This document shows, piece after piece, positions 26,248 through 33,748 of a stretch of DNA of 64,000 nt. Each line of letters starts with the position of its first letter. Positions within the stretch are counted from its first letter, which is position 1. The notes beneath the pieces were generated by a model that worked only from the letters and a program-made list of their open reading frames with translations, was not told where the DNA came from and searched no databases. Made by a program: the position numbers and the translations under genes. The DNA comes from Glycomyces harbinensis (lineage in GTDB: Bacteria; Actinomycetota; Actinomycetes; Mycobacteriales; Micromonosporaceae): positions 1 to 64,000 of the forward strand of contig NZ_FNAD01000012.1 in assembly GCF_900101745.1 (NCBI RefSeq). The letters run 5' to 3'.

Positions 26248-27600
26248 ATGACCCAGACCGAGCCGCCGCAGCCTTCTTCAGCTCCCCTTCAGGTTCACGC
26301 GGCTACCGTTGCCGAGCCGCCGAACAACCAGGCCGTACCGGCGAAGGGAGCACACGCAGGACCGGACCGGCCGCAGGTACCGGCGAAGGGAGCGCGCCGA
26401 GCGCCGAACCCGCCGCCCGCACCGACGAAAGGAGCGCACACACCACCGGACGCGACCCAGGCCCGGCCCCGGGACGCTCCCGGCTCGCCCTTCAAGCGCA
26501 TGCGCCTGTGGGCGACCGCCCACGCCGTCGACGACATGTACCAGGGCCTCGTGCCCGCCTGCGTGCCCTACTTCGTGCTCGACCGCGGCTACGGGTACGT
26601 CGCGGCCACGGGCCTCACGCTCGCCGCCGCCATCGGCAGCTCGATCCCGCAGCCCTTCATCGGCATGGCCGTCGACCGCCGCCGCCTCGACTGGTTCGCC
26701 CCCGCCGGTGTGGCCCTCGCCGGGATCGGCCTCGGCCTGGCGGGCCTCGCGGGACCGTACCCGCTGGTCCTGGCCCTGATCCTCCTGTCGGGTCTGGGCG
26801 TGGCGATGTTCCACCCCGCCGCAGGGAAGGGCGCTCGCGAGACCGCGGGCGACAGCGCCGCAGCGATGAGCGTCTTCGCCGCGGGCGGCAGCGTCGGGTT
26901 CTTCCTCGCCCCGGTACTGGCCACACCGGCGCTCATGGCGATGGGCGTCGGCGCGACGGCGCTGTTCATCCCGCCGGCCGTGCTCGTCGCGTTCGTCATG
27001 CTCCGCAAGCGCACCCGCACCGCCGCCGGACCGGCGAAGGCCCGCACCGGGACCGACCGCTGGGGCCCGTTCGCGGTGCTCACCGGCATCGAGGTGGTCC
27101 GGTCGCTCCTGTGGGTCGGGATCATCACCTTCATCGAGCTGTACTGGATCCGCCACCTCGGCTCGGGGCACGCGGTCGCCGGGATCGCCCTGGCGGGCTT
27201 CATGCTCGGCTCGGTGATCGGCACGCTCCTGGGCGGGCGCCTGGCCGACCGGTTCGGCGCCGTCCGCACCACCCGGATCGGCGGCGTCGCGATCATCCCG
27301 CTGCTGATCCTGCTGCGCGTCGCACCGGGGGAGTGGGCGCCACTGGCGCTGGCCCTGGCCGTGGGGATCGCGATCAACATCCCGTTCGCGGTCCTGGTGA
27401 AGCTCGCCCAGGACTACCTGCCGACCCGGCCCGGCACCGCCGCGGGCGTGACGCTCGGCCTGGCGATGAGCGCGGGCGGCCTGTTCGCCCCCGCGTACGG
27501 CCTCATCGCCGAAGCCCATGGGCCCGAAGGCGTCTTCACCGTCCTCTGCGTCGTGCCCGTGGCCGCGGTGGTCCTCGGGATCTTCCTGAAACGGCCCTGA
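26248..27600 (+). CDS. MFS efflux transporter (fosmidomycin-resistance Fsr-like) with repetitive N-terminus
   Basis: 450 residues. From about residue 88 it is a 12-helix MFS protein of the Fsr type: AHAVDDMYQGLVPACVPYF, then IGSSIPQPFIGMAVDRR and GVAMFHPAAGKGAR. The first ~85 residues are Pro/Ala-rich and hold three copies of a 14-residue repeat beginning (V/A)P(A/T)KGA; relatives lack such a tail. Likely exports a toxic small molecule; the substrate is unknown. The ATG at 26248 has AAGGAG 8 bases upstream. The regulator is probably the divergent AraC protein. A strong terminator follows the stop. Confidence 0.85.
   Translation: MTQTEPPQPSSAPLQVHAATVAEPPNNQAVPAKGAHAGPDRPQVPAKGARRAPNPPPAPTKGAHTPPDATQARPRDAPGSPFKRMRLWATAHAVDDMYQGLVPACVPYFVLDRGYGYVAATGLTLAAAIGSSIPQPFIGMAVDRRRLDWFAPAGVALAGIGLGLAGLAGPYPLVLALILLSGLGVAMFHPAAGKGARETAGDSAAAMSVFAAGGSVGFFLAPVLATPALMAMGVGATALFIPPAVLVAFVMLRKRTRTAAGPAKARTGTDRWGPFAVLTGIEVVRSLLWVGIITFIELYWIRHLGSGHAVAGIALAGFMLGSVIGTLLGGRLADRFGAVRTTRIGGVAIIPLLILLRVAPGEWAPLALALAVGIAINIPFAVLVKLAQDYLPTRPGTAAGVTLGLAMSAGGLFAPAYGLIAEAHGPEGVFTVLCVVPVAAVVLGIFLKRP
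26335..26460 (+). repeat. Three 42-bp tandem repeats inside the MFS gene
   Basis: Units begin at 26335, 26377 and 26419, and their protein copies begin VPAKGAHAG, VPAKGARRA and APTKGAHTP. The unit length is a multiple of three, so the frame is kept. They code for a proline-rich, basic cytoplasmic tail. Confidence 0.75.
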
Positions 27601-27607
27601 CCAGAGC

Positions 27608-27631
27608 GGGCGGGCCCGCGAGGGCCCGCCC
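27608..27631. terminator. Bidirectional terminator between MFS and NmrA-like genes
   Basis: GGGCGGGCCC and GGGCCCGCCC form a 10-bp stem with a GCGA loop in the 35-base gap between two convergent genes. Confidence 0.85.
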
Positions 27632-27635
27632 CGTG

Positions 27636-28463
27636 TCAGTATGCGGAGGCGTTGTCGCGCATCCACTGCGCGAAGGTCCGGGCCGGGTGGCCGGTGATGC
27701 GCTCGACGTTGTTGTTCACCGTGGCCGGCACGTCCGCGGCGTTCGCCGCCACGTCGAGCAGCGACGCGAAGACCGGCGCGGGGAACCACTCCGGCAGGGC
27801 CGCGACGGCCTCCTCACGGGTCTGCTCCCGGACGTCGATCGGCCTGCCGAGCACCGCCGCCACCGTGGCGACCACCTCGCGCTGGCTCAGCGACTCGGGT
27901 CCGGTGAGGACGACGCTGCGGCCCCGGAACTGTTCGCGCACCAGCAGGTCGGCGGCCACCTCGACGTAGTCGTCAAGGTGGATCGGGTTGATCCGCCAGT
28001 CGGGGAACGCGATCGCGACCGTCCCGGCCTTGATCTGCCCGCCCCAGTCGCGGATCGTGTTGGTGGCCAGCCATGACGGGTAGAGCACGGTATGGCCGAG
28101 GCCCGATTCGCGGACGGCGGCCTCGATTGCCTGATGCGCCGCGCCGATGGGCCCGGCGTGCTCGACGGGGTCGTACGAGGCGGGGGAGGACAGCAGGACC
28201 ACGTGCTCGACCTCCGCTTTCACTGCGGCAGCGAGAAAACCGCCGATGTCGCCGAACGTCGGGTAGAGGAACGCGGTGCGCACGCCCTCCAAGGCGGCCT
28301 CGTCCGGGGCGGTGAGGTCGAGCGCGACGCGCTCGACCCCGTCGGGGACGTCGAGTCCGGTGACGTCGCGTGCCGAGGCCCGGACCTGCCGGCCGGTGCG
28401 TGCGAGGTGTTCGACGAGGCGCGAGCCGATGTTGCCGCGGGCGCCGGTGACGAGGACGGTCAT
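27636..28463 (-). CDS. NmrA-like NAD(P)H-binding (atypical SDR) protein
   Basis: 275 residues. Rossmann motif VTGARGNIG (5-13), then ARDVTGLDVPDGV and HVVLLSSPASYDP with no classical YxxxK pair placed as in oxidoreductases, which fits NmrA-type redox sensors or quinone reductases. The substrate is unknown. The ATG at 28463 is chosen for AGGAGT about 8 bases upstream. It is divergent from a MarR gene, and a 17-bp palindrome lies between them, so it is probably repressed by that MarR protein and induced by its ligand. Confidence 0.85.
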   Translation of the reverse strand: MTVLVTGARGNIGSRLVEHLARTGRQVRASARDVTGLDVPDGVERVALDLTAPDEAALEGVRTAFLYPTFGDIGGFLAAAVKAEVEHVVLLSSPASYDPVEHAGPIGAAHQAIEAAVRESGLGHTVLYPSWLATNTIRDWGGQIKAGTVAIAFPDWRINPIHLDDYVEVAADLLVREQFRGRSVVLTGPESLSQREVVATVAAVLGRPIDVREQTREEAVAALPEWFPAPVFASLLDVAANAADVPATVNNNVERITGHPARTFAQWMRDNASAY

Positions 28464-28549
28464 GGGTGTCACTCCTGGTCTGCGCTGGATTCGGGCATGC
28501 GACCGCAGGGCGCGGGAGGCGCCCTCGGGTAGCATGACCATGGAACCTA

Positions 28550-28566
28550 TTTGCTTTGCAAGCAAA
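28550..28566. promoter_or_regulatory. MarR-type operator between marR and nmrA-like genes
   Basis: TTTGCTT-TGC-AAGCAAA, a perfect 7-3-7 inverted repeat in an AT-rich patch of the 140-base divergent promoter region. Size and position match MarR binding sites. Confidence 0.7.
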
Positions 28567-28603
28567 CAGTATTTAATGACAAAGGTAATCGGGAGGCGCG
28601 GCC

Positions 28604-29050
28604 GTGTCAACCCAGGATGACGCGATTCGGGAACTGCTGCTGCTCATGCCGCGCATGGTCGGCCGGGCCAAGCGGCTGCCCGTGCCCGAGAGCGTGCGCT
28701 CGCTCGAACTGAGCCCGCGCCACCTCTCGCTCCTGGCGCTCCTGCTCTTCGACGGTCCCGCCACCGTCAACGAGCTCGCCGCCCGCCTCGAAGTCGCCCC
28801 CACCACCGTGAGCCTCATGGTCGGCGACCTGAGCCGCAAGGGCGTCCTGGAGCGCCGCGAGGACGAGCACGACCGGCGCCGCCGCATCGTCAGCATCACC
28901 GAGGCGATGCGCCCCGAGATCGAGGAATGGCTCGCCGGGAGCGCCGCCGCCTGGCGCACGGCCTTGGCGCCCTTGACCGCCGAGCAGCGCCGCGTCTTCG
29001 TCGACACGCTCCTCGCCTACGAGCGGGCGCTGGACTCCGCCGCCCGGTGA
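28604..29050 (+). CDS. MarR-family transcriptional regulator
   Basis: 148 residues, standard MarR length. Winged helix: LELSPRHLSLLALLLFDGPATVNELAARLEV with recognition helix APTTVSLMVGDLSRKGVL and wing RREDEHDRRRR. It probably represses itself and the divergent NmrA-like gene through the shared palindrome. The GTG at 28604 has GGGAGG 7 bases upstream. It converges on the LacI gene with only 16 bases between the stops. Confidence 0.9.
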   Translation: MSTQDDAIRELLLLMPRMVGRAKRLPVPESVRSLELSPRHLSLLALLLFDGPATVNELAARLEVAPTTVSLMVGDLSRKGVLERREDEHDRRRRIVSITEAMRPEIEEWLAGSAAAWRTALAPLTAEQRRVFVDTLLAYERALDSAAR

Positions 29051-29066
29051 CCGGCCGGGTCCGCGT

Positions 29067-30101
29067 TCAGCGCGGCCCGACGGTCGATCCGCGCACGATG
29101 AGGCTCGTCGCCAGCTGGACGTGGTGGGAGTCGGGGACCTTGCCCGCCGCCAGGTCGAGCGCGGTCCGCGCCGCCACCTTGCCCATCTGCCGCAGGGGCT
29201 GGCGCACCGTCGTCAGCGGCGGCTCGACCCACATCGCGTTGTACGTGTCGTCGAAGCCCACCACGCTGAGGTCGGCGGGGACCAGCATGCCCCGGCGCCG
29301 CGCGCTGCGCACCACGCCCACCGCGACGCTGTCGCTCGCGGCGAAGATCGCCGTCGGAGGGTCCTTCAGATCCAGCAGCGCCTCCGCGCTGGACTCGCCG
29401 GAGCCCGGGCTGAACGTGCCCGACCGCACCAGCGCCGGGTCGACCTCGATGCCCGCGGCCTCCAGCGCCTCCCGGTAGCCGTGCAGGCGCTCGCGCGCCG
29501 GCACCGACCGCTCGGGTCCGCCAGCGAAGCCGATTCTGCGGTGCCCCAAGTCGATCAGGTGCCTCGTGGCCTGCACGCCGCCCGCCCAGTTCGTCGCGCC
29601 CAGGCTCGTCACGCGTTCGTCGAGGGGGTTGGCCGGGTCGATCACGACCAGCGGCAGGCCCAGCTGCTCGCACGCGGTCATCTCCTCGCCGGTCAGCTCG
29701 GCGGTCACCACGACCAGTCCCGCCGCGCCGCTCGCGGCGATCTCCTTGATCCGGTCGAGCCCGATCGGATGGTTCTGGGCCGTGACCGCCGAATCGAGCG
29801 CGCTGACCACCACCTCGACCCCGAGCTCGCGGCCGCCGCTGATGAGGCCGTCGAGCACGTAGACGGCGTACATGTTGAGGATCGTGTCGAACACGACGTG
29901 GATCGACTGGGGCGCGGTCGTCTCCCGGGGGCCGGTGGACGGCACGTACTCGAGGTCGGCGATCGCCTCGCGCACCACGCGCCGCGTCTCCTCGGCCACG
30001 CCCGGCCTGCCGTTGAGCACCTTCGACGCCGTGGCCTTCGAGACCCCGGCGCGCTCGGCCACCTCGGTCAGCGTCGCGCGGGGACGGGCCGGCTTGCTCA
30101 T
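29067..30101 (-). CDS. LacI-family transcriptional regulator
   Basis: 344 residues. Residues 11-33 form the LacI helix-turn-helix and hinge start (LTEVAERAGVSKATASKVLNG), followed by a periplasmic-binding-protein-like sensor (SIHVVFDTILNMYAVYVL, GLVVVTAELTGEE, VVGFDDTYNAMWVEPPLTTV). It should bind a sugar, but no sugar gene is adjacent. The ATG at 30101 is preferred to GTG at 30110, because AGAGG lies 7 bases upstream of it and abuts the GTG. A GGAAAC-A-GTTTCC site 46 bases upstream suggests autorepression. Confidence 0.9.
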   Translation of the reverse strand: MSKPARPRATLTEVAERAGVSKATASKVLNGRPGVAEETRRVVREAIADLEYVPSTGPRETTAPQSIHVVFDTILNMYAVYVLDGLISGGRELGVEVVVSALDSAVTAQNHPIGLDRIKEIAASGAAGLVVVTAELTGEEMTACEQLGLPLVVIDPANPLDERVTSLGATNWAGGVQATRHLIDLGHRRIGFAGGPERSVPARERLHGYREALEAAGIEVDPALVRSGTFSPGSGESSAEALLDLKDPPTAIFAASDSVAVGVVRSARRRGMLVPADLSVVGFDDTYNAMWVEPPLTTVRQPLRQMGKVAARTALDLAAGKVPDSHHVQLATSLIVRGSTVGPR

Positions 30102-30146
30102 TCGCAGCACCTCTTCAGGACGGGTGCCGCCATTCTAGCCACGGCC

Positions 30147-30159
30147 GGAAACAGTTTCC
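30147..30159. promoter_or_regulatory. LacI-type operator (GGAAAC-A-GTTTCC)
   Basis: A perfect 6-1-6 palindrome 46 bases upstream of the LacI start. A related GGAAACTCTTTCC lies at 30261-30273, 114 bases away, so two sites could be bridged. Confidence 0.55.
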
Positions 30160-30363
30160 AGGCGAGTCCGTGAATGCTTCACTTTCCTCGGCGAAGGCGC
30201 AGCGCCAGGACCCGACTGGCGTGTCGCCGCATCGCGGGACCGGCGCGCTCGTCGACCGCCGGAAACTCTTTCCTCGCCTCACCGGGCCTCGAAGCCGTGC
30301 GACCGCGCACCGCGACCCAGGCCCGGTGATGGAACATGGCGCACCGTTCCTATTGCGACACAA

Positions 30364-30383
30364 TGGACTTGCCTGCATATAAT
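30364..30383 (+). promoter_or_regulatory. Promoter-like block of the first SGNH hydrolase gene
   Basis: TGGACT (30364) and TATAAT (30378) are spaced exactly as TGGACT (31349) and TAGAAT (31363) upstream of the paralogue, and the flanking bases are also conserved. The block before each gene is therefore a duplicated control region. Confidence 0.5.
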
Positions 30384-30458
30384 GACGCGGTCCTCCGGTG
30401 GGGGCCGCTTCTCACCCGAAGCCCCGCCCGCCGGCCCTGACGACAGCAAGGAGACCCT

Positions 30459-31277
30459 GTGTCCTTCAAGGAAGGCAAGCCGCGCCGCGTCCTCGCCCGC
30501 GTGGCCGCGGTCGCCGCGGCCGCCGGCCTCGGCATCGCCGGCCTGGCCGGCTCCGCTTCGGCCGACGTGACGATCCAGCAGTACGCGGCGCTCGGCGACT
30601 CGTACGCCTCCGGCGTCGGCGCCGGCGACTACCTCGCCGACGACGGCTGCTACCGCTCCGCCAACGCCTACCCGAGCCAGATCAACCCCGAACTCGGCGA
30701 ACGCCTGTGGTTCGAGGCCTGTTCGGGCGCGAAGATCGAGGATGTGGTCGCGAACCAGCTGAACCACCTCTACCCGGTCACCACCGAGCACGTCACGATC
30801 GGCGTGGGCGGCAACGACGCGGGCTTCTCGACTGTCCTCGGCGCCTGCGCCGGGACCGACACGGCCCTGTGCGAGGCCGCGATCGCCAACGCGCGGAACA
30901 TCATCACCACCTCACTCCCGGCCGAGCTCGACGACCTCTACACCCGGGTCGAAGCCAAGGCCACCACCGCCGACATCGTGGTCGTGGGCAACCCGCGCCT
31001 GTTCAGTGGCACCACCTGCGCCGGATCGCTCGCGATCACCCCGGCCGAGCAGGCGCTGCTGAACGACGCCGCCGACCTCCTCGCCGAGACCACCGCGGCC
31101 GTCGCGGCCGACCACGGCTTCGACTTCGCGGACGTCCGCGACGCCTTCGACGGCCACGGGGTCTGCTCCGCCGACCCGTGGATCCTCGGCTACGTCGGCA
31201 CGCTGGAGTCGTTCCACCCGAACGCCGCCGGCCAGGACGCCTACACCGAGGTCGTCCTCCCGCTGCTCGACTACTGA
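30459..31277 (+). CDS. Secreted SGNH/GDSL hydrolase, copy 1
   Basis: 272 residues. The signal peptide covers about 1-35 (RRVLARVAAV core, SASA cleavage). Block I is ALGDSYASG (catalytic Ser), block III VGGNDAGF (oxyanion Gly/Asn) and block V SFHPNAAG (catalytic His). The cysteine pattern (DDGCYRS, FEACSG, GACAGTDTALC, GVCSADPW) suggests three disulfides, as in streptomycete secreted lipases/phospholipases. The natural ester is unknown. The GTG at 30459 has AAGGAG 6 bases upstream. The gene is followed by a terminator and a paralogue, so this is a local duplication with separate transcription. Confidence 0.9.
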   Translation: MSFKEGKPRRVLARVAAVAAAAGLGIAGLAGSASADVTIQQYAALGDSYASGVGAGDYLADDGCYRSANAYPSQINPELGERLWFEACSGAKIEDVVANQLNHLYPVTTEHVTIGVGGNDAGFSTVLGACAGTDTALCEAAIANARNIITTSLPAELDDLYTRVEAKATTADIVVVGNPRLFSGTTCAGSLAITPAEQALLNDAADLLAETTAAVAADHGFDFADVRDAFDGHGVCSADPWILGYVGTLESFHPNAAGQDAYTEVVLPLLDY

Positions 31278-31287
31278 TCGCAGTACC

Positions 31288-31324
31288 GGACCGGCCCGCG
31301 GGGGGACTCCCTGCGGGCCGGTCC
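31288..31324 (+). terminator. Terminator after SGNH hydrolase copy 1
   Basis: GGACCGGCCCGC pairs with GCGGGCCGGTCC (12 bp) around a 13-base loop, 10 bases after the stop. Confidence 0.85.
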
Positions 31325-31348
31325 GCTTCGAGCGCTTTCGGCGCACAG

Positions 31349-31368
31349 TGGACTGCGCTGCATAGAAT
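31349..31368 (+). promoter_or_regulatory. Promoter-like block of the second SGNH hydrolase gene
   Basis: TGGACT (31349-31354) and TAGAAT (31363-31368) in the same spacing and context as before copy 1; see the entry at 30364. Confidence 0.5.
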
Positions 31369-31423
31369 GTCGACACCCTCCGGGGACCGGGCCCTCCCGG
31401 CCCCGAGACGACAAGGAGACCAC

Positions 31424-32248
31424 ATGACCGATTCCTCCGACAGGCCGCGCAAGCGCGGTCTGCTGGTACGCACCCTCGCCGTGGCCGCCGCCGCGGCCGT
31501 CGGCGGCGCCGCACTCAGCGGCACCGCCTCGGCCGACTGGTGGGAGCCGAAGTACGTGGCGCTCGGCGACTCGTACGTGTCCGGTGTCGGCGCCGGCGAC
31601 TACCTCGCCGACGACGGCTGCTACCGCTCCGCCAACGCCTACCCGGTGCTCGCCGCCGAAGAGGTCGGCGCGGAGCTCTCGTTCGACGCCTGCTCGGGCG
31701 CCCGCGTCGAAGACGTGGTCGCCGAACAGCTCGGCAACCTCAGCCGCCGCACCAAGGAAGTCACCATCGGCGTGGGCGGCAACGACGCGGGCTTCTCGAG
31801 CGTGCTCGGCGCCTGCGCCGGGACCGACACGGCACTGTGCCAAGGCGCCATCGCCAACGCGCAGTCCGTGATCACGACCTCGCTCCCGGCCGAACTCGAC
31901 GACCTCTACACCCAGGTCGAGGACCTGGCGCCGCGCGCCGACGTCACCATCGTCGGCAACCCGCGCCTGTTCAGCGGCACCTCGTGCTCCGGCACGCTGG
32001 CGATCACGCCCGACGAGCAGGCCCTTCTCAACGAGACGGCCGACCTGCTGGCCGACACCACCGCGGCCGTCGCGGCCGACCACGGCTTCGACTTCGCGGA
32101 CGTCCGCGACGCCTTCGCCGGCCACGAGGTCTGCACCGCCGACCCGTGGATCCTCGGCTACGTCGGGACCATCGAGTCCTTCCACGCGAACGCCGCCGGC
32201 CAGGCCGCGTACGCCGAAGTCGTGACCCCCTACCTCGAACGCTGCTGA
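31424..32248 (+). CDS. Secreted SGNH/GDSL hydrolase, copy 2
   Basis: 274 residues, paralogue of the gene at 30459 with most residues identical after the signal peptide. It has ALGDSYVSG (block I), VGGNDAGF (block III) and SFHANAAG (block V, Pro changed to Ala), and the same six-cysteine pattern. The signal peptide is different in detail (RGLLVRTLAVAAAAAVG, then TASADW). It is probably an extracellular esterase or phospholipase. The ATG at 31424 has AAGGAG 7 bases upstream. The very strong 16-bp terminator after it shows that it is transcribed on its own. Confidence 0.9.
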   Translation: MTDSSDRPRKRGLLVRTLAVAAAAAVGGAALSGTASADWWEPKYVALGDSYVSGVGAGDYLADDGCYRSANAYPVLAAEEVGAELSFDACSGARVEDVVAEQLGNLSRRTKEVTIGVGGNDAGFSSVLGACAGTDTALCQGAIANAQSVITTSLPAELDDLYTQVEDLAPRADVTIVGNPRLFSGTSCSGTLAITPDEQALLNETADLLADTTAAVAADHGFDFADVRDAFAGHEVCTADPWILGYVGTIESFHANAAGQAAYAEVVTPYLERC

Positions 32249-32264
32249 CACGACACCAGTGAAC

Positions 32265-32298
32265 GCTCCGGCCCGCGGGACCTCCCGCGGGCCGGAGC
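32265..32298 (+). terminator. Terminator after SGNH hydrolase copy 2
   Basis: A perfect 16-bp stem (GCTCCGGCCCGCGGGA with its complement) and a two-base loop, 16 bases after the stop and 23 bases before the next start codon. Confidence 0.85.
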
Positions 32299-32321
32299 CG
32301 CGCCCGGGGGAGAATCCCGGC

Positions 32322-32735
32322 ATGTCCCGACGCGCCCGCAAGACCCGCCCGACCGCCTGCCCGTGCGGGACCGGCCTGCCCTACGCCGAATGCTGCGGAC
32401 CGTTTCACGCAGGCAAAGCCAAGGCGCCCACCGCGACAGCGCTCATGCGCTCGCGCTACAGCGCCTTCGCCGCCGGCGACGAGGCCTACCTCCTGCGCAC
32501 CTGGCACCCCCTGACCCGGCCCGAGCGCATCGGCCTCGGCGACGACCCGCGGCAGTGGACGGGCCTGGAGATCATCGAGGCCGACGGCGGCTCGCCGCTC
32601 CACACCGCCGGCACCGTCCGCTTCCGCGCGACCTACACCGACGCCGAGGGCCCGGGCTCGCAGACCGAGCGCAGCACCTTCGAACGCATCGGCCCCGACT
32701 GGTACTACGTGGACGCCCTTGATTTCACGCCATAA
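32322..32735 (+). CDS. YchJ/UPF0225 family SEC-C motif protein
   Basis: 137 residues. The N-terminal zinc-binding SEC-C-like motif CPCGTGLPYAECCGPFH is followed by LMRSRYSAFAAGDEAYLLRTWHP, the YchJ signature. The rest is a small NTF2-like fold (FRATYTDAEG, ERIGPDWYYVDAL). Function is unknown in all organisms I know of. The ATG at 32322 follows GGGGGAG by 8 bases. The preceding terminator hairpin lies within its 5' region. Confidence 0.88.
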   Translation: MSRRARKTRPTACPCGTGLPYAECCGPFHAGKAKAPTATALMRSRYSAFAAGDEAYLLRTWHPLTRPERIGLGDDPRQWTGLEIIEADGGSPLHTAGTVRFRATYTDAEGPGSQTERSTFERIGPDWYYVDALDFTP

Positions 32736-32799
32736 ATGGCATTTCCGTCGATAATGGGCGGCTACAAACTACAAACTTTCCGTCCAATTCATCGAATAC

Positions 32800-32828
32800 T
32801 TGTCGATTAATTAACAGCTGTCTAACCT
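32800..32828 (+). promoter_or_regulatory. Leaderless promoter of the TetR gene
   Basis: -35 TTGTCG (32800-32805), a 17-base spacer, -10 TAACCT (32823-32828), then 7 bases to the GTG at 32836. The spacer contains TTAATTAA and ACAGCTGT palindromes that could be the repressor's own site. Confidence 0.75.
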
Positions 32829-32835
32829 CGTCGAG

Positions 32836-33459
32836 GTGAGTTTCGACCCTCCGCCACCCGCCAAAGACCGCCGGGTGCGACGAACCCGCGCCGCCCTCCT
32901 GGGCGCCGCGATAGCCCTCGTGAGCGCGCGCGGCACCGCGAACGTGCCCGTCTCCGACATCGCCGACGCCGCGGGGGTGAGCCGCCAGCTCGTCTACCTC
33001 CACTTCGGCGACCGCGACACCCTGCTCTTCGAGGCCGCCCTCGACCTCGCGCGCCGCGAACTGGCCGAGCCCTGGGGAGGAGCCCCCGGCGAGGCGATCG
33101 GCCGCGAACGGGCGCTGGCGGTGACGCGGCACTTCGCCGAGCACCGCGGCTTCTACCGAGCGATGTTCGAGTCCGCGAGCGCCTACGCCCTCAACCGGAT
33201 CGTCAGCGCCCTGCTCGCCCCGCTGCGCAGCGTCTCGCTCAAGGTCCGCTTCGGCTCGGTGCTCCCGCCGCAGCTCGCCGACGACCTCGGGGTGTTCATC
33301 ACCGGCGGCGGCGCCGCCCTGGTCCACGCGTGGGTGTCCTCGTGCGACGAGGTGCTCGATCCCGAGGCGATGGCCGACCGCCTGCTCGCGGTCGGCGAGA
33401 TCCTCACCGCCACCCTCGAAGGGGCGCAGCGCCAGATCCCCATGCAGGCCAAGGATTAA
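32836..33459 (+). CDS. TetR-family transcriptional regulator
   Basis: 207 residues. The N-terminal helix-turn-helix (about 12-62) has RTRAALLGAAIALVS, VSDIADAAGVSRQLVYLHFGDRDTLL. The C-terminal ligand domain is divergent, as usual. The GTG at 32836 is read from a leaderless promoter. The target may be the nearby SDR gene at 33749, since a 22-bp palindrome and the relic of an alcohol dehydrogenase lie between them. The gene's stop overlaps the end of the relic on the other strand. Confidence 0.88.
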   Translation: MSFDPPPPAKDRRVRRTRAALLGAAIALVSARGTANVPVSDIADAAGVSRQLVYLHFGDRDTLLFEAALDLARRELAEPWGGAPGEAIGRERALAVTRHFAEHRGFYRAMFESASAYALNRIVSALLAPLRSVSLKVRFGSVLPPQLADDLGVFITGGGAALVHAWVSSCDEVLDPEAMADRLLAVGEILTATLEGAQRQIPMQAKD

Positions 33460-33627
33460 CCGAAGGCCACCACGACCTTGTCGGCCGCGCCCGGGGCGTC
33501 CAGGTACACGTCGGTGCCCGCGCGGCCGAAGGCCGTAGCCCCCGCGCCGTGCAGTTCGGTCGGCCGCGCGGCGACGTCCTCCTTCGAGGAGTCGACGACG
33601 CTGTCGGCGCCGACCGCGAGTGTCTTA
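33456..33627 (-). pseudogene. Zinc alcohol dehydrogenase relic (C-terminal part)
   Basis: On the minus strand a 57-codon stretch reads LAVGADSVVDSSKEDVAA, ELHGAGATAF, then GTDVYLDAPGAADKVVVAFG and TAA. This is recognisably the Rossmann region of a medium-chain (zinc) alcohol dehydrogenase, but it is cut at both ends and has no start. A deletion probably removed the rest of the gene between TetR and the SDR. Confidence 0.65.
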
Positions 33628-33629
33628 CA

Positions 33630-33651
33630 TTAAGTCACGTGATTGACTTAA
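33630..33651. promoter_or_regulatory. 22-bp inverted repeat upstream of the SDR gene
   Basis: TTAAGTCA-CGTGAT-TGACTTAA, a perfect 8-6-8 repeat, AT-rich, 98 bases before the SDR start and next to the dehydrogenase relic. It resembles a TetR or MarR operator; the neighbouring TetR protein is the natural candidate. Confidence 0.6.
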
Positions 33652-33748
33652 TTCAAGGGATCGAGTGAATCGCCACTCCGGGGCGGGGCCCCGGACGATA
33701 CTGCGAAACGGGCCGCCGTGAAGGGCGACCGCGATCGAGGGGGAACCA

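Larger units (their letters stand above)
30102..30458. other. 357-bp intergenic region between lacI-like and SGNH hydrolase genes
   Basis: Holds a LacI-type operator (30147-30159), a second weaker copy (30261-30273), and the promoter and ribosome site of the first SGNH hydrolase. I see no coding sequence or RNA gene. Confidence 0.6.
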
